Shown piece after piece: positions 20,455 through 30,628 of a DNA stretch of 64,000 nucleotides. The translations under genes and the position numbers were made by a program. Under the pieces are notes generated by a model that saw nothing but the letters and a program-made list of their open reading frames with translations, had not been told where the DNA came from and made no database searches. The stretch spans positions 20,285 through 84,284 of the forward strand of contig QBXA01000003.1 in assembly GCA_003283905.1 (NCBI GenBank), written 5' to 3'. Numbering within the stretch: the stretch's first letter is position 1; every line of letters begins with the position of its first letter. Source of the DNA: Pelagibacteraceae bacterium AG-319-F18. GTDB lineage: Bacteria > Pseudomonadota > Alphaproteobacteria > Pelagibacterales > Pelagibacteraceae.

Positions 20455-22341
20455 TTAATCTATTAGAAACCAATTGGATGTATAAATTTTATTTCCCAAA
20501 TATTTAGCTCCATATAATGTATGATGATCAGAATCCCAATTGATTTTTTTATAATCATTTGTAAGAACATCACATCTTTTTTTAAGATGATCACATTGGT
20601 AAAAAGATTTGTCGAGCAATTTAATATTGTTATTTTTTGATAATTTGGCTAATTTTTTATTAATTTGATTATAGTTGGTATTGTTTTTTAAAAATAAATA
20701 ATAATTCTTTTCTAATTCAATTAACTGTTTTTTATTAGGTTTTATTTTATGTTTTATCATAAAAAAATCTAGATCTGTGAACCTGCTTCCATATAAATTA
20801 AATATTGGATTATTAGTGGTCAATACTATCTTTTTATTAGTATTTTTTTTTATAAATTTAATCATTTCTCTAACTTGATTAAATTCATTATCATCATAAA
20901 AAAAAGAAAAAATAACTATGTCTGACTTGCTAATCAGCATATTTTCTTCAGAGTTTTTATTTTTTTCTTCTAAAATAATTTTATAATCATCTATTGATAG
21001 TGGTATAAACACATAGTTTGGGAATATTTCTGGATTTGTTTGGAATAATAAAGCAAAGTTACTAGCATGTGAGTCGCCAACTATAGTTATTATTTTTTTC
21101 TGGGCTATATTTCTTAAATCTATTTTATTTCTTTGTTCCCATTCAGAAATTTCCTTAAGGTAATAATTTTTATCTATACTTATGCCATCTATTATTGCTC
21201 TTTTAGGAAAACCTTTTTTAAAAATAAAAAAAGAATTAATAAATATAATTAAAAATATTAAAGAAAATAAAAAATAAAAAATTTTCAAAAAATTAAAATT
21301 TTTATCTCTAAATTTATTTTCTATAAAAAAGTAAGTTAAAAAAGAAATTATAAATAGTAGTAATATAATAAATATTTCTGCTAATATTGATCCCTGTGCA
21401 AATGTATATCTATAAAAAGCAAAAATAGGATAGTGCCAAAGATATAAAGAATAAGATATTAAACCAATTCCGACAAATAATTTGGTTGAGAGAATCTTGG
21501 TTATAATTTCATCTCCATGTGAAAACCAAATAATTAAACAAGTTCCTAAAATTGGACTTAGAGTATAAAATGATGGATGGTTCATCTTGTCATTAAAGAA
21601 TAGAAAAGAATAACCTAATAATATTAATCCAATGGATGGAAGTATAAGATTTAATTTTCTATTTATACATCTATGACCCCATTTAACTTCAAAATATGCA
21701 AGAACTGAACCTGCAATCAACTCCCACCCTCTAGTTGGCAACGTATAAAAAGTTAAAGAAGGGTAACTTTTACTTCCCCATTGAGCTAACCCAATGCTTA
21801 AAATAAATCCAATAATTAATATTTGTATTAAGTATTTCCTAAAAAATTTAAATATAAATAATAAAAATATTGGGAATAAAATATAATATTGTTCTTCAAC
21901 AGATAAAGACCAAGTATGAAGAAAAGGTTTTAATAGAGCGCTTTCAGTAGCGTATTGTTGTCCTGAATAATGAAAATAAAAATTAGAACTAAATCCTAAT
22001 GAGTATAGAATAGATTTTGAAAATTCAACCAAACTGCTTGGCATTAAATAAAACCAAGCAAATGGAAGTGATACTAATATTACTGTAAGGAGCGCAGGTA
22101 AAATTCTTCTGATCCTTCTTTCATAAAAATATTTGAAAGAAAAAGAACCTGTCTCAACTAATTCTTTAAAAATAATAGACGTTATAAGATAACCAGAGAT
22201 AACAAAGAATATATCAACTCCTATAAAACCACCTTCAAATAAATGATAGCCTAAAATATTTATTTGAGCGTGATAAATAATAACTGCACCAACAGCTACA
22301 GCTCTTAACCCATCTATCTCTGGACGGTAAGTAAGTTTCAT
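20455..22341 (-). CDS. OafA/YrhL-type O-acyltransferase with SGNH domain
   Basis: A 628-residue protein. The N-terminal acyltransferase-3 domain (about 1-365) opens with YRPEIDGLRAVAV and has about ten membrane spans and the DIFFVISGYLI motif. The C-terminal half (about 380-628) is an SGNH hydrolase-like domain with GDSHASN and a late DHH motif (SDHHTLYG) supplying the catalytic Ser and Asp/His. Such proteins acetylate O-antigen, peptidoglycan or exopolysaccharide. It is 43 nt upstream of the methyltransferase gene and is very AT-rich with long A and T runs. Confidence 0.9.
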   Translation of the reverse strand: MKLTYRPEIDGLRAVAVGAVIIYHAQINILGYHLFEGGFIGVDIFFVISGYLITSIIFKELVETGSFSFKYFYERRIRRILPALLTVILVSLPFAWFYLMPSSLVEFSKSILYSLGFSSNFYFHYSGQQYATESALLKPFLHTWSLSVEEQYYILFPIFLLFIFKFFRKYLIQILIIGFILSIGLAQWGSKSYPSLTFYTLPTRGWELIAGSVLAYFEVKWGHRCINRKLNLILPSIGLILLGYSFLFFNDKMNHPSFYTLSPILGTCLIIWFSHGDEIITKILSTKLFVGIGLISYSLYLWHYPIFAFYRYTFAQGSILAEIFIILLLFIISFLTYFFIENKFRDKNFNFLKIFYFLFSLIFLIIFINSFFIFKKGFPKRAIIDGISIDKNYYLKEISEWEQRNKIDLRNIAQKKIITIVGDSHASNFALLFQTNPEIFPNYVFIPLSIDDYKIILEEKNKNSEENMLISKSDIVIFSFFYDDNEFNQVREMIKFIKKNTNKKIVLTTNNPIFNLYGSRFTDLDFFMIKHKIKPNKKQLIELEKNYYLFLKNNTNYNQINKKLAKLSKNNNIKLLDKSFYQCDHLKKRCDVLTNDYKKINWDSDHHTLYGAKYLGNKIYTSNWFLID

Positions 22342-22442
22342 TAATAAATACTTACCATATAAAAATAATAAAAAAAATTATTAAGCTAAATAAATTTTTT
22401 TGATAAATTGAAAAAACAATCTTTCCCTTTTTTTAATAAATA

Positions 22443-25100
22443 TTATTTTTTTAATTCAGCTTGAGCGGCTGCTAATCTAGCAATTGGAACTCTATAAGGT
22501 GAACAAGAAACATAATTCAAACCTACTTTAGAGCAAAAATCTATACTTTTGGGATCACCTCCATGTTCACCACAAATTCCGAGTTTCAATTTTTTATTTT
22601 GACTTTTTCCTTTTTCAACAGCTATTTCAACTAAGTCTGCAACTCCATCATCTATTGATACAAATGGATCGATTGAAAATATTTTGTTATCCAAGTAATC
22701 ATTTAAAAATTTACCACTATCATCTCTGCTAATTCCAAAAGTTGTTTGTGTTAAATCGTTAGTTCCAAAACTAAAAAACTCAGCATGCTTAGCTATTTCT
22801 CTTGCTTTTATTGCTGCTCTTGGTAACTCAATCATTGTTCCAACCATAAATTCTACTTTAATCTTATTCTGTTTTTGAACCTCACTTGCAATATTTATTA
22901 CTAAATCTTTCATTATCTTGATTTCAGCTTCAGTAGAAACTAAAGGAATCATAATTTCTGGAAAAGCTGATTTTATTTTATTCTTTTTAAGTTCAGCTAA
23001 AGCCTCAAAAATAGCTCTACATTGCATTTCGTAAATCTCCGGAAATGATATCCCAAGTCTACAACCTCTATGCCCCAACATTGGGTTTTGTTCATGCAGC
23101 TCCTCTATTCTAGTTTCAACTTCTTTTATTGAAAGTCCTACTACATTTGCAACCTCATTAATTTCTTTTTTTGTTCTTGGTAAAAACTCATGAAGAGGAG
23201 GGTCTAACAACCTAACGGTGACTGGTAGTTCGCTCATAATTTTAAAAATTTCTACAAAATCTTTTTTTTGATGCGGCAAAAGTTTTTCTAGTGCTTTTGC
23301 TCTGTCTTCTTTAGTTTTAGATAAAATCATTTCACGAACCGATAAGATTCTTTCCTCATCAAAAAACATATGCTCGGTTCTACACAGGCCAATACCTTCT
23401 GCTCCAAAATCTTTGGCTGTTTTAGTATCTTTGGGTGTTTCTGAATTAGTTCTAATATTTAATTTTCTAAAACTATCAGCCCATGACATTAATTTCGAAA
23501 AATCACCTGAAATTTCTGGTTTTACTGTTGCAACACTTCCCGATATAACTCGCCCTGTCGAACCATCAATTGTTATAACTTCACCTTCTTTAATTTCTAA
23601 AGAAGCAGTTTTGAATGATTTGTTTTCATAATTAATATCAATTTCGCTAGAACCAGAAACACAAGGTCTTCCCATTCCTCGAGCTACAACAGCTGCATGA
23701 CTTGTCATTCCTCCTCTTGCAGTCAAAATTCCTTTAGCTGCGTGCATTCCCTGTATATCTTCTGGTGATGTCTCTACTCTTACTAAAATTGTATCCTGCA
23801 TCATTCCAGTTAGTCTTTCAGCTTCATCAGAAGTAAAAACAACTTTACCACTTGCCGCCCCTGGAGATGCTGGCAAACCATTTGCTATAACATTTATTGA
23901 ACTTTTTTCATCTAATGTAGGATGAAGCAAAGTGTCTAAGGAATTAGGGTCAATCCTTAGAACGGCTTCTTTTTTTGAAATTAATTTTTCTTTTACCATA
24001 TCAACTGCGATCTTTACTGCTGATTTAGCCGTTCTTTTTCCAGATCTAGTTTGAAGTATCCATAGTTTTTTATTTTCAACTGTGAATTCTACATCTTGCA
24101 TGTCCTTATAATGTTTTTCTAATTTTTTTAAAATTTTGTGAAGCTGTTTGTAAACATTTGGCATAACTTCTTCCATTGAAAGAGCTTTTACTTTAGCCTG
24201 TTGTCTTGCTTTTTTAGTTATGTATTGTGGGGTTCTAGTACCAGCAACAACATCTTCACCTTGTGCATTAATTAGATATTCACCATAAATTTCATTTAGT
24301 CCATCAGAAGGATTTCTTGTAAACACAACTCCTGTAGCACAATCATCACCCATATTACCAAAAACCATTGACTGAACATTTACTGCTGTTCCCCATTCAG
24401 CTGGGATTTGATTTAATTTTCTATAAACTTTTGCTCTATTGCTCTCCCAAGATAAAAAAACTGCACTAATCGCTCCTAGTAATTGCTGATAAACATCTTG
24501 AGGAAAATCTTTTTTAGTTTTTTCTTTAACTATTCTTTTAAAATCAACTATTAAACCATCCCAATCATTTTCATCAAGATCAGTGTCTAAAAGAACTCCT
24601 TTTGTAAGCTTATAATTTTCAATTAATTCCTCAAAATGATAACCCTCAACTCCCATTACTACATTACCATACATTTGAATAAATCTTCTATAACTATCTT
24701 TAGCAAATCTTCCATTTGAAGTTTTTAAAGCTAAGGCATTTACAGTCTTATCGTTTAAACCTAGGTTTAAAATTGTATCCATCATTCCTGGCATAGATAC
24801 TCTTGCTCCAGATCTTACTGAAAGTAATAAAGGATTTTTCAAATCACCAAATTTTTTACCCACATCCTTTTCAATAATCTTTAATTCTTTTTTTATTTGA
24901 GCTACTAATTTTTTATTCAATTTTTTTTTATCTTTATAAAAAAGGTCACATACTTTTGTTGAAATTGTAAATCCTGGTGGAACAGGTAAACCCATTCTTC
25001 CCATTTCAGATAAATTAACACCCTTACCACCTAAAAAATTTTTAGGGTATTTAATTTTTTTACTATCTTTAGATTTAAAATTTAAAATTAGTTTTTTCAT
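22443..25100 (-). CDS. ppdK: Pyruvate, phosphate dikinase
   Basis: An 885-residue PPDK of full length. It interconverts pyruvate, ATP and phosphate with PEP, AMP and diphosphate. It has an N-terminal nucleotide-binding domain (LSVRSGARVSMPGMMDT), the central phosphohistidine motif GGMTSHAAVVARGMG, and a C-terminal TIM barrel with GICGEHGGDP. No pyruvate kinase is seen in this window. PPDK works in both directions and can supply PEP for gluconeogenesis. It overlaps glyS by 4 nt, so it shares a transcript with the glycyl-tRNA synthetase genes. Confidence 0.97.
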   Translation of the reverse strand: MKKLILNFKSKDSKKIKYPKNFLGGKGVNLSEMGRMGLPVPPGFTISTKVCDLFYKDKKKLNKKLVAQIKKELKIIEKDVGKKFGDLKNPLLLSVRSGARVSMPGMMDTILNLGLNDKTVNALALKTSNGRFAKDSYRRFIQMYGNVVMGVEGYHFEELIENYKLTKGVLLDTDLDENDWDGLIVDFKRIVKEKTKKDFPQDVYQQLLGAISAVFLSWESNRAKVYRKLNQIPAEWGTAVNVQSMVFGNMGDDCATGVVFTRNPSDGLNEIYGEYLINAQGEDVVAGTRTPQYITKKARQQAKVKALSMEEVMPNVYKQLHKILKKLEKHYKDMQDVEFTVENKKLWILQTRSGKRTAKSAVKIAVDMVKEKLISKKEAVLRIDPNSLDTLLHPTLDEKSSINVIANGLPASPGAASGKVVFTSDEAERLTGMMQDTILVRVETSPEDIQGMHAAKGILTARGGMTSHAAVVARGMGRPCVSGSSEIDINYENKSFKTASLEIKEGEVITIDGSTGRVISGSVATVKPEISGDFSKLMSWADSFRKLNIRTNSETPKDTKTAKDFGAEGIGLCRTEHMFFDEERILSVREMILSKTKEDRAKALEKLLPHQKKDFVEIFKIMSELPVTVRLLDPPLHEFLPRTKKEINEVANVVGLSIKEVETRIEELHEQNPMLGHRGCRLGISFPEIYEMQCRAIFEALAELKKNKIKSAFPEIMIPLVSTEAEIKIMKDLVINIASEVQKQNKIKVEFMVGTMIELPRAAIKAREIAKHAEFFSFGTNDLTQTTFGISRDDSGKFLNDYLDNKIFSIDPFVSIDDGVADLVEIAVEKGKSQNKKLKLGICGEHGGDPKSIDFCSKVGLNYVSCSPYRVPIARLAAAQAELKK

Positions 25101-27166
25101 TGATGGGAATTGATTAAAGAAAAATTAACATAATAATCGAACGTTTTACATAACATTTGAATTAGTTCCAGTCTGTTTTTCTTAATTGCGAGGTCTTTCT
25201 CATTTACGATTACATTATCGAAGAAATCAAAAACTACTTTTTTTGACTCAGCTAAATTAGTAAGTGATTGCTCAAAATTCTCGTCTCTATTGATACTTTG
25301 AAAATATTTTCTTAATTCCTTAATCTTTTTAAATAAATTTTTTTCAAGTTCTGTTTTAAAAATACCAGGATCAGTTGTATTTGATATGTCAAGTTTATGC
25401 CCTTTTAATTCACTATCCAATATATTTGATGCTCTTTTGTAGCTTGAGATAAGATCAATTCCATCTGGCTTATCAATAATTTTATTTAAAGTTTTAGCTT
25501 TACCAAAAATAACAACCGATTGATCTAAATTAAAAGAATTTGTTGAAGCCTGAATAATATCATGACGTATTTTCTCTTCTTTCATGTAAAATTTTAATCT
25601 ATCCATCAAAAAATCAGATAATTCTTTTTGTAAAAATTCATTTTTAAATTCAAAACCTTGATCTAAGTATAAACTTGATGAATAGCTAATTAAGTCTCTT
25701 ATTTTAAAATCTTTTTTATTTTCAACTATTGTTTTTATTATTCCTAAAGCAAGTCTTCTTAAGGCAAATGGATCTTTAGAACTAGTTGGTTTTTGGTTTA
25801 TTCCAAAAAATCCAACAAGTGTGTCTATTTTATCAGCTAACGAAAGAGCAATACTATAAGGTTTCTTTGGTACTTTTGAGTTAAAGCCAGTAGGTAAATA
25901 TTGCTCACTTATCGCAAGAGATATCTCTTTTTCAAAACCTTGCGCATCAGCAAAATAACTGCCCATAATTCCTTGAAGTTCTGGAAACTCTCCCACAAGT
26001 TCAGAAACCAAATCTACTTTACAAATTGATGCTGACAATTCTACTTTTTCCTTGCTGATTAATAATTCATCTGAAAGCATTCCCCCAAGTTTTCTCATCC
26101 TTTGAACTTTATCAAAGTAAGTTCCTAATCCTTTAAAATAATTCATAGATTTTAATTTTGAAACTCTTTTGACTAAATTTTGAGATTTATCTTTCTTCCA
26201 GAAGAATTCGGCATCACTCAATCTGGCTTCTACAACTCTTTCATTTCCTAATTTTATGAAACCTTTTGTGTCTTTTTTATTTGTTACAACTAAAAATTCA
26301 TTTGTAATATTTCCTTTTTTATCAAAAGTTGGGAAATATTTTTGATGATGCTGCATAGTAATAATTAAAATTTCTTTTGGAATATTAAGAAATTTTCTAT
26401 CAAATTGACATAATATGACGTTTGGTTGATCTGTTAAACCTACAACTTCATCAAGTAGTTTTGGATTACTTTCAATCTTTATATTTTTCTTATTTGTAAT
26501 TTCGTTTAATTTTCTTTCTATTAAATTTTTTCTTTTTTCATGATCAATAACAATATTTAATTTTTTAAAAAAATTACTGTATTCCTTAAAGTCATTAAAT
26601 ATTTTTTTCTTTTCCTCGTATTCTTTATCAATAAAAGTTGCGTTTGATGAAGCCAAGTGGTGAAAATCAAAAGTTAATTTTGTTTTATTAAATACTGCTA
26701 ATATTGATTTTAATGGTCTACCCCAATTTAAATCAAACTCACCCCACTTCATTGATTTTTTCCACTGAATTTTTTGTAACACTAGAGGTACAAATTCTTC
26801 TAACAAGTCATGGGTATTAAGTTTTTTTGACTTTGTCTTAAAAAAATAAAACTGCCCTTTGTCTATTTTTTTTTTAAAAAGATCTTTTTTGGATATGTTA
26901 TTTGATCTAATAAAACCTTCTAATGCTACTTCAGGAGCTTCTATATTAGGTCCTTTAATTTCTTCAGATTTAAAGATTATCTTTTTTTGTAGACCTTCAA
27001 ATACAATTATTAATCTATTGGGTGTTGAATATGATGAGCTTTTTTTAAAAGAAATAAATTTTTCATCAAATAATTTATTAAAACTTTCTAATAAATCTTC
27101 CCTCAAGTTCTTTTGAAGTGATGAGGGTATTTCCTCACTAAATAATTCTAAAAAAAAATCTGACAT
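25097..27166 (-). CDS. glyS: Glycyl-tRNA synthetase beta subunit
   Basis: A 689-residue beta subunit of the bacterial alpha2-beta2 glycyl-tRNA synthetase. It begins with the family-typical LELFSEEIPSS, contains the HD-like region (ITMQHHQKYFP, DAEFFWKKD, LADKIDTLVGFF) and ends in the anticodon-binding region. It joins GlyQ to charge tRNA-Gly. It starts 1 nt after glyQ ends and overlaps ppdK by 4 nt. Confidence 0.96.
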   Translation of the reverse strand: MSDFFLELFSEEIPSSLQKNLREDLLESFNKLFDEKFISFKKSSSYSTPNRLIIVFEGLQKKIIFKSEEIKGPNIEAPEVALEGFIRSNNISKKDLFKKKIDKGQFYFFKTKSKKLNTHDLLEEFVPLVLQKIQWKKSMKWGEFDLNWGRPLKSILAVFNKTKLTFDFHHLASSNATFIDKEYEEKKKIFNDFKEYSNFFKKLNIVIDHEKRKNLIERKLNEITNKKNIKIESNPKLLDEVVGLTDQPNVILCQFDRKFLNIPKEILIITMQHHQKYFPTFDKKGNITNEFLVVTNKKDTKGFIKLGNERVVEARLSDAEFFWKKDKSQNLVKRVSKLKSMNYFKGLGTYFDKVQRMRKLGGMLSDELLISKEKVELSASICKVDLVSELVGEFPELQGIMGSYFADAQGFEKEISLAISEQYLPTGFNSKVPKKPYSIALSLADKIDTLVGFFGINQKPTSSKDPFALRRLALGIIKTIVENKKDFKIRDLISYSSSLYLDQGFEFKNEFLQKELSDFLMDRLKFYMKEEKIRHDIIQASTNSFNLDQSVVIFGKAKTLNKIIDKPDGIDLISSYKRASNILDSELKGHKLDISNTTDPGIFKTELEKNLFKKIKELRKYFQSINRDENFEQSLTNLAESKKVVFDFFDNVIVNEKDLAIKKNRLELIQMLCKTFDYYVNFSLINSHQ

Positions 27167-28072
27167 CTAGCTTTGACTGTCTAACCAAATTCCTGCAGCG
27201 GCTTTTGTAATATCTCTAATTCTGCCTATATATCTTGCTCTTTGCGCTACACTTATGGCTCCACGAGCATCTAAAACATTAAATACATGACTTGCTTTTA
27301 AACATTGATCATATGCAGGTAGTGATATTTTTTTTTCTACAAGAGATTTTGCTTCCAGTTCATGCATATCAAACATCTTTAATAAACTATCTATATTTGC
27401 ATATTCAAAGTTATATGCAGAAAATTCTTTTTCTGCTTGATGAAAGACATCTCGATACTTTACCCCCTCATCATTCCATAATAGATCGTAAACATTTTTT
27501 TGTTGTTGTGTAAACATACATATTCTTTCTAAACCATAAGTAATTTCTACTGAAACAGGCTTGCATTCAAAGCCTGCCATTTGCTGAAAGTATGTAAATT
27601 GCGTTATTTCCATACCATCACACCAAACTTCCCAACCTAAACCAGCCGCACCTAATGTTGGGCTTTCCCAATCATCTTCAGCAAATCTAATATCATGTTC
27701 ATTATGATCAATCCCAATGACTGATAAACTGTTAAGATATAATTTTTTTATATTATTTGGTGAAGGTTTTATCAAAACTTGAAATTGATAATAATGCTGT
27801 AATCTATTAGGATTGTCTCCATATCTTCCATCTGTAGGTCTTCTTGATGGCTGAACATAAGCAGCCTTCCAAGATTTTGAGCCCAATGATCTTAAAGTTG
27901 TTGCAGGATGAAATGTTCCCGCTCCAACCTCCATGTCATAAGGTTGTAAAATAATACATCCCTTTTTACTCCAAAATTTTTGAAGGTTTAAAATTGTTTC
28001 TTGAAATGATTGAATTTTTTGTTTTGGTTTTTTTGTTTTAGAAACCATATCTTTGCCAGATTGACCTTTCAT
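27167..28072 (-). CDS. glyQ: Glycyl-tRNA synthetase alpha subunit
   Basis: A 301-residue class II catalytic subunit; [17 protein letters not shown] near the start, the motif 2 region [15 protein letters not shown] and ITYGLERI are characteristic of GlyQ. The usual GlyQ begins near the FQETI segment, so about 20 extra N-terminal residues are present here. Two starts are possible: ATG 28072 (overlapping the protease gene by 35 nt) or ATG 28048 (11 nt overlap). The second is closer to the family length, and neither has a clear ribosome site. Confidence 0.95.
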   Translation of the reverse strand: MKGQSGKDMVSKTKKPKQKIQSFQETILNLQKFWSKKGCIILQPYDMEVGAGTFHPATTLRSLGSKSWKAAYVQPSRRPTDGRYGDNPNRLQHYYQFQVLIKPSPNNIKKLYLNSLSVIGIDHNEHDIRFAEDDWESPTLGAAGLGWEVWCDGMEITQFTYFQQMAGFECKPVSVEITYGLERICMFTQQQKNVYDLLWNDEGVKYRDVFHQAEKEFSAYNFEYANIDSLLKMFDMHELEAKSLVEKKISLPAYDQCLKASHVFNVLDARGAISVAQRARYIGRIRDITKAAAGIWLDSQS

Positions 28073-28844
28073 CTAAAATGTTGGCTAATTGATCTACTTG
28101 ATTGTTTGATGATGAAAGTTTTTGACTAAGCCAACCTTTGGTTTTTTCAAATTTTTTAACAACTACATCATCTCCAAATTTTTCTTTTAAAACTTGATGA
28201 GCATCCCCTATTCCATCTATTAGTCCTAAATCTTTTGCTTTGCTACCTGACCAAAATTCTCCTGAAAAAAGTTCAATCTCAGATTTCTTTAATTTAGAAC
28301 CTCTACTTTTTTCTACTACGTCTATAAAATCTTTATGCAGATCTAATTGAATTCTTTTTAATCTTTCAATGTCCTCATTTTTTTCTTCTAGAAATGGATC
28401 TAATGTACTTTTGTTTTTACCAGCAGTATGAACTCTTCTTTCCACGCCAATTTTTTTTATTAATTCTGTAAATCCAAATGATGAATAGATCACTCCAATA
28501 GATCCAATAATTGAACTTGAGTTTGCATAAATTTCATCGCCAGCACATGAAATAAGATAACCTCCAGATGCTGCTACATCTTCAGCAAATACAATTACTT
28601 TTTTTTTATTTTTTTTAGCTTCTTGTCTAATCAAACTATAAATTAAATGTGACTGAACAGGTGATCCACCAGGCGAATTAATAGTAATAGCAACACAAGC
28701 AGCTTTTTTTAATGAAAAAGCCTTTTTTATAAGCTCTTCTTGTCCAGCAAGATCAATTCCTTGTTTAAATTTTCCAGCATTTCCTATAACTCCACTTAAC
28801 TTTATATGAGCTACTGTCTTTTTCTTTCTTAAAAAAGAAAACAT
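28038..28844 (-). CDS. S49 family serine peptidase (SppA/SohB-like)
   Basis: A 268-residue single-domain S49 peptidase. It shows GVIGNAGKF near the N-terminus, NSPGGSPVQ, the nucleophile region [17 protein letters not shown] and the catalytic Lys segment [12 protein letters not shown]49 enzymes cleave signal peptides or membrane proteins at the inner membrane. I see no clear signal peptide or membrane anchor, and the first residues are cytosolic-like ([10 protein letters not shown]). It heads the sppA-glyQ-glyS-ppdK group and is divergent from ispB; AAGGAAT lies a few bases before its ATG. Confidence 0.9.
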   Translation of the reverse strand: MFSFLRKKKTVAHIKLSGVIGNAGKFKQGIDLAGQEELIKKAFSLKKAACVAITINSPGGSPVQSHLIYSLIRQEAKKNKKKVIVFAEDVAASGGYLISCAGDEIYANSSSIIGSIGVIYSSFGFTELIKKIGVERRVHTAGKNKSTLDPFLEEKNEDIERLKRIQLDLHKDFIDVVEKSRGSKLKKSEIELFSGEFWSGSKAKDLGLIDGIGDAHQVLKEKFGDDVVVKKFEKTKGWLSQKLSSSNNQVDQLANILDERSIWQRYGF

Positions 28845-28958
28845 TGTTATTCCTTATAGAATTAATAATTGAATATATAGTCTACTTATAATTGAAGAAA
28901 TAGGTGCGTCAATTGATAAGTAATATATAAAACTTAATTATACTAATTTAAATTGATT

Positions 28959-29972
28959 ATGGGAACAGTAGTACAGCTTAAAAATCAGATAAACGATTCG
29001 TATTTTCAACTTAAAAATTCTGTTGAAGACAAACTTGTTCTAACTGAAGAAAAAATAAAATCAAAATTAGCTAGTAATGTTGAATTGGTACAAAAAATGA
29101 CCGACTATCATATTGAAACAGGAGGAAAAAGACTGCGAGCTCTTTTAACATTAGGAGCTGCAAAGCTGTGTGGGTATACTAAAGGTTCTAGAGATGTAAA
29201 TCTTGCAGCTTGTGTAGAATTAATTCATAGCGCAACATTAATGCATGATGATGTAATTGATGAAGGTGCTGTAAGAAGAGGAAAAGAAACTCTAAATAAA
29301 GTCTGGGATAATCATTCGTCAGTTTTAATTGGGGATTACTTGTTAAGTAGATGTTTTGAAATGATGGTGGAAGATGGAAACTTAGAAATTTTAAAATTAT
29401 TATCATCAACCTCTTCAAAGATTGCCCAAGGAGAAATCTTACAACTTCAGCATAAAGGCGAAGTTGACATGCTTGAAGAAACTTATTTAAAAATTATCTC
29501 AGCAAAAACTGCGGAGCTATTTGCGGCTGCAACAAAAGTAGGTGCAATTTTATCTGATACAGACACAAAAGAAAAAGATGCACTTGAATTTTATGGAAGA
29601 AATCTTGGGCTTACTTTTCAAATTGCTGATGATACTCTTGATTATAATTCTGATATTAAATTATTTGGAAAAAAGGTTGGTCAAGATTTTTTTGAAGGAA
29701 AAATAACATTGCCCGCAATCTTACTTTTTCAAAAAATAAACTTAAATGAAAAAAAATTGTTAGTTGAGCTATTTAATAAAGATACAAGAAATAACAATGA
29801 CTTTAAAAAAGTAATTTCTCTAATAAAAAAATACAACATTATCGAAGAATGCTATCAAAAAGCTCAACATTACATTAATCTTGCCTCAAATTCTTTAACT
29901 GCATTTGAAGACTCTAAAGAAAAAGAAATTCTTAAAAGTCTAACTTCATTTAGTTTAAATAGAAATTTTTAA
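28959..29972 (+). CDS. ispB: Polyprenyl (octaprenyl-type) diphosphate synthase
   Basis: A long-chain trans-prenyltransferase of 337 residues from the ATG at 28959; a TTG two codons earlier is the alternative. It contains the first Asp-rich motif LMHDDVIDEG and the second IADDTLDY, GGKRLRALL near the start and a GQDFFEGKITLPAI segment. It builds the ubiquinone side chain. It is divergent from the S49 peptidase and its end overlaps pdxH, on the other strand, by 4 nt. Chain length cannot be read with certainty from sequence. Confidence 0.93.
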   Translation: MGTVVQLKNQINDSYFQLKNSVEDKLVLTEEKIKSKLASNVELVQKMTDYHIETGGKRLRALLTLGAAKLCGYTKGSRDVNLAACVELIHSATLMHDDVIDEGAVRRGKETLNKVWDNHSSVLIGDYLLSRCFEMMVEDGNLEILKLLSSTSSKIAQGEILQLQHKGEVDMLEETYLKIISAKTAELFAAATKVGAILSDTDTKEKDALEFYGRNLGLTFQIADDTLDYNSDIKLFGKKVGQDFFEGKITLPAILLFQKINLNEKKLLVELFNKDTRNNNDFKKVISLIKKYNIIEECYQKAQHYINLASNSLTAFEDSKEKEILKSLTSFSLNRNF

Positions 29973-30595
29973 GGATTTAATAAAGATTTTATCCAATTGC
30001 CACTTTTGTCAGCAGTGTAGTTTAATCTTTCGTGAATTCTGTTCTCTCCATGTAACCAAAATTCAATTCTTGTTGGTGATAAATTCCAACCAGACCAATG
30101 TTTAGGTCTTGGTACATTATTTTCATCATTAAATTTTTGTTTATACTCTTTAATTGAATTTGTAAGTTCATCCCTATTATTTAATTCTTTACTTTGTTTT
30201 GATGCCCAAGCGCCAATTCTACTTTCATAATCTCTTGAATTGTAATATTGATCAGCAACTTTTTCATCTACCTGTGTTATCATTCCACTAATTCTTACTT
30301 GTCTTAAAAGGCTTTTCCAATGAAAGCACATTGCTGCTTTAGGATTCTCTTTTAATTCGTTCCCTTTTTGACTATTTAAATTGGTGTAAAATACAAATCC
30401 ATTTTGGTTAAACCCTTTTAATAAAACCATTCTTACAGATGGGATATTATCCTTATTTGATGTCGCCAATGAAAGTGCGTTAGGATCGTTTGGTTCTGAT
30501 TTTTTTGCTTCATCCATCCATATTTTAAATAGCTGAATTGGATCATCTAGATCCAAAAAACTATTATTAAGGCCAAGTAAGTTTTTTTGATTCAT
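29969..30595 (-). CDS. pdxH: Pyridoxamine 5'-phosphate oxidase
   Basis: A 208-residue FMN enzyme that oxidises pyridoxine or pyridoxamine 5'-phosphate to pyridoxal 5'-phosphate. Visible features are SVRMVLLKGFNQNGFVFYTN, the RQVRISG segment and the C-terminal PLP-site signature WSGWNLSPTRIEFW followed by RIHERLNY. Normal length. It is divergent from aroC (33 nt) and convergent with ispB. Confidence 0.96.
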   Translation of the reverse strand: MNQKNLLGLNNSFLDLDDPIQLFKIWMDEAKKSEPNDPNALSLATSNKDNIPSVRMVLLKGFNQNGFVFYTNLNSQKGNELKENPKAAMCFHWKSLLRQVRISGMITQVDEKVADQYYNSRDYESRIGAWASKQSKELNNRDELTNSIKEYKQKFNDENNVPRPKHWSGWNLSPTRIEFWLHGENRIHERLNYTADKSGNWIKSLLNP

Positions 30596-30615
30596 AATTT
30601 AAACAAAATAATCTA

Positions 30616-30621
30616 TATAAT
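30616..30621 (+). promoter_or_regulatory. Perfect -10 box seven bases before aroC
   Basis: TATAAT at 30616-30621 is followed by 7 nt and the aroC ATG at 30629, predicting a leaderless or nearly leaderless mRNA. No convincing -35 box sits 16-18 nt upstream, so the call is weak. Confidence 0.35.
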
Positions 30622-30628
30622 ATAAATA

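Noticed and set aside
22342..22442. Possible terminator or attachment site upstream of the acyltransferase
   Set aside because: The 101 nt are AT-rich homopolymer runs with no stable stem and no copy of the tmRNA end or of AGCAGACACT.
28845..28958. Regulatory RNA in the divergent S49 peptidase/ispB gap
   Set aside because: Only weak -10-like boxes (for example TATACT at 28939) are visible; TTGATA at 28913 is 20 nt from it, too far for a confident promoter, and no fold is evident.
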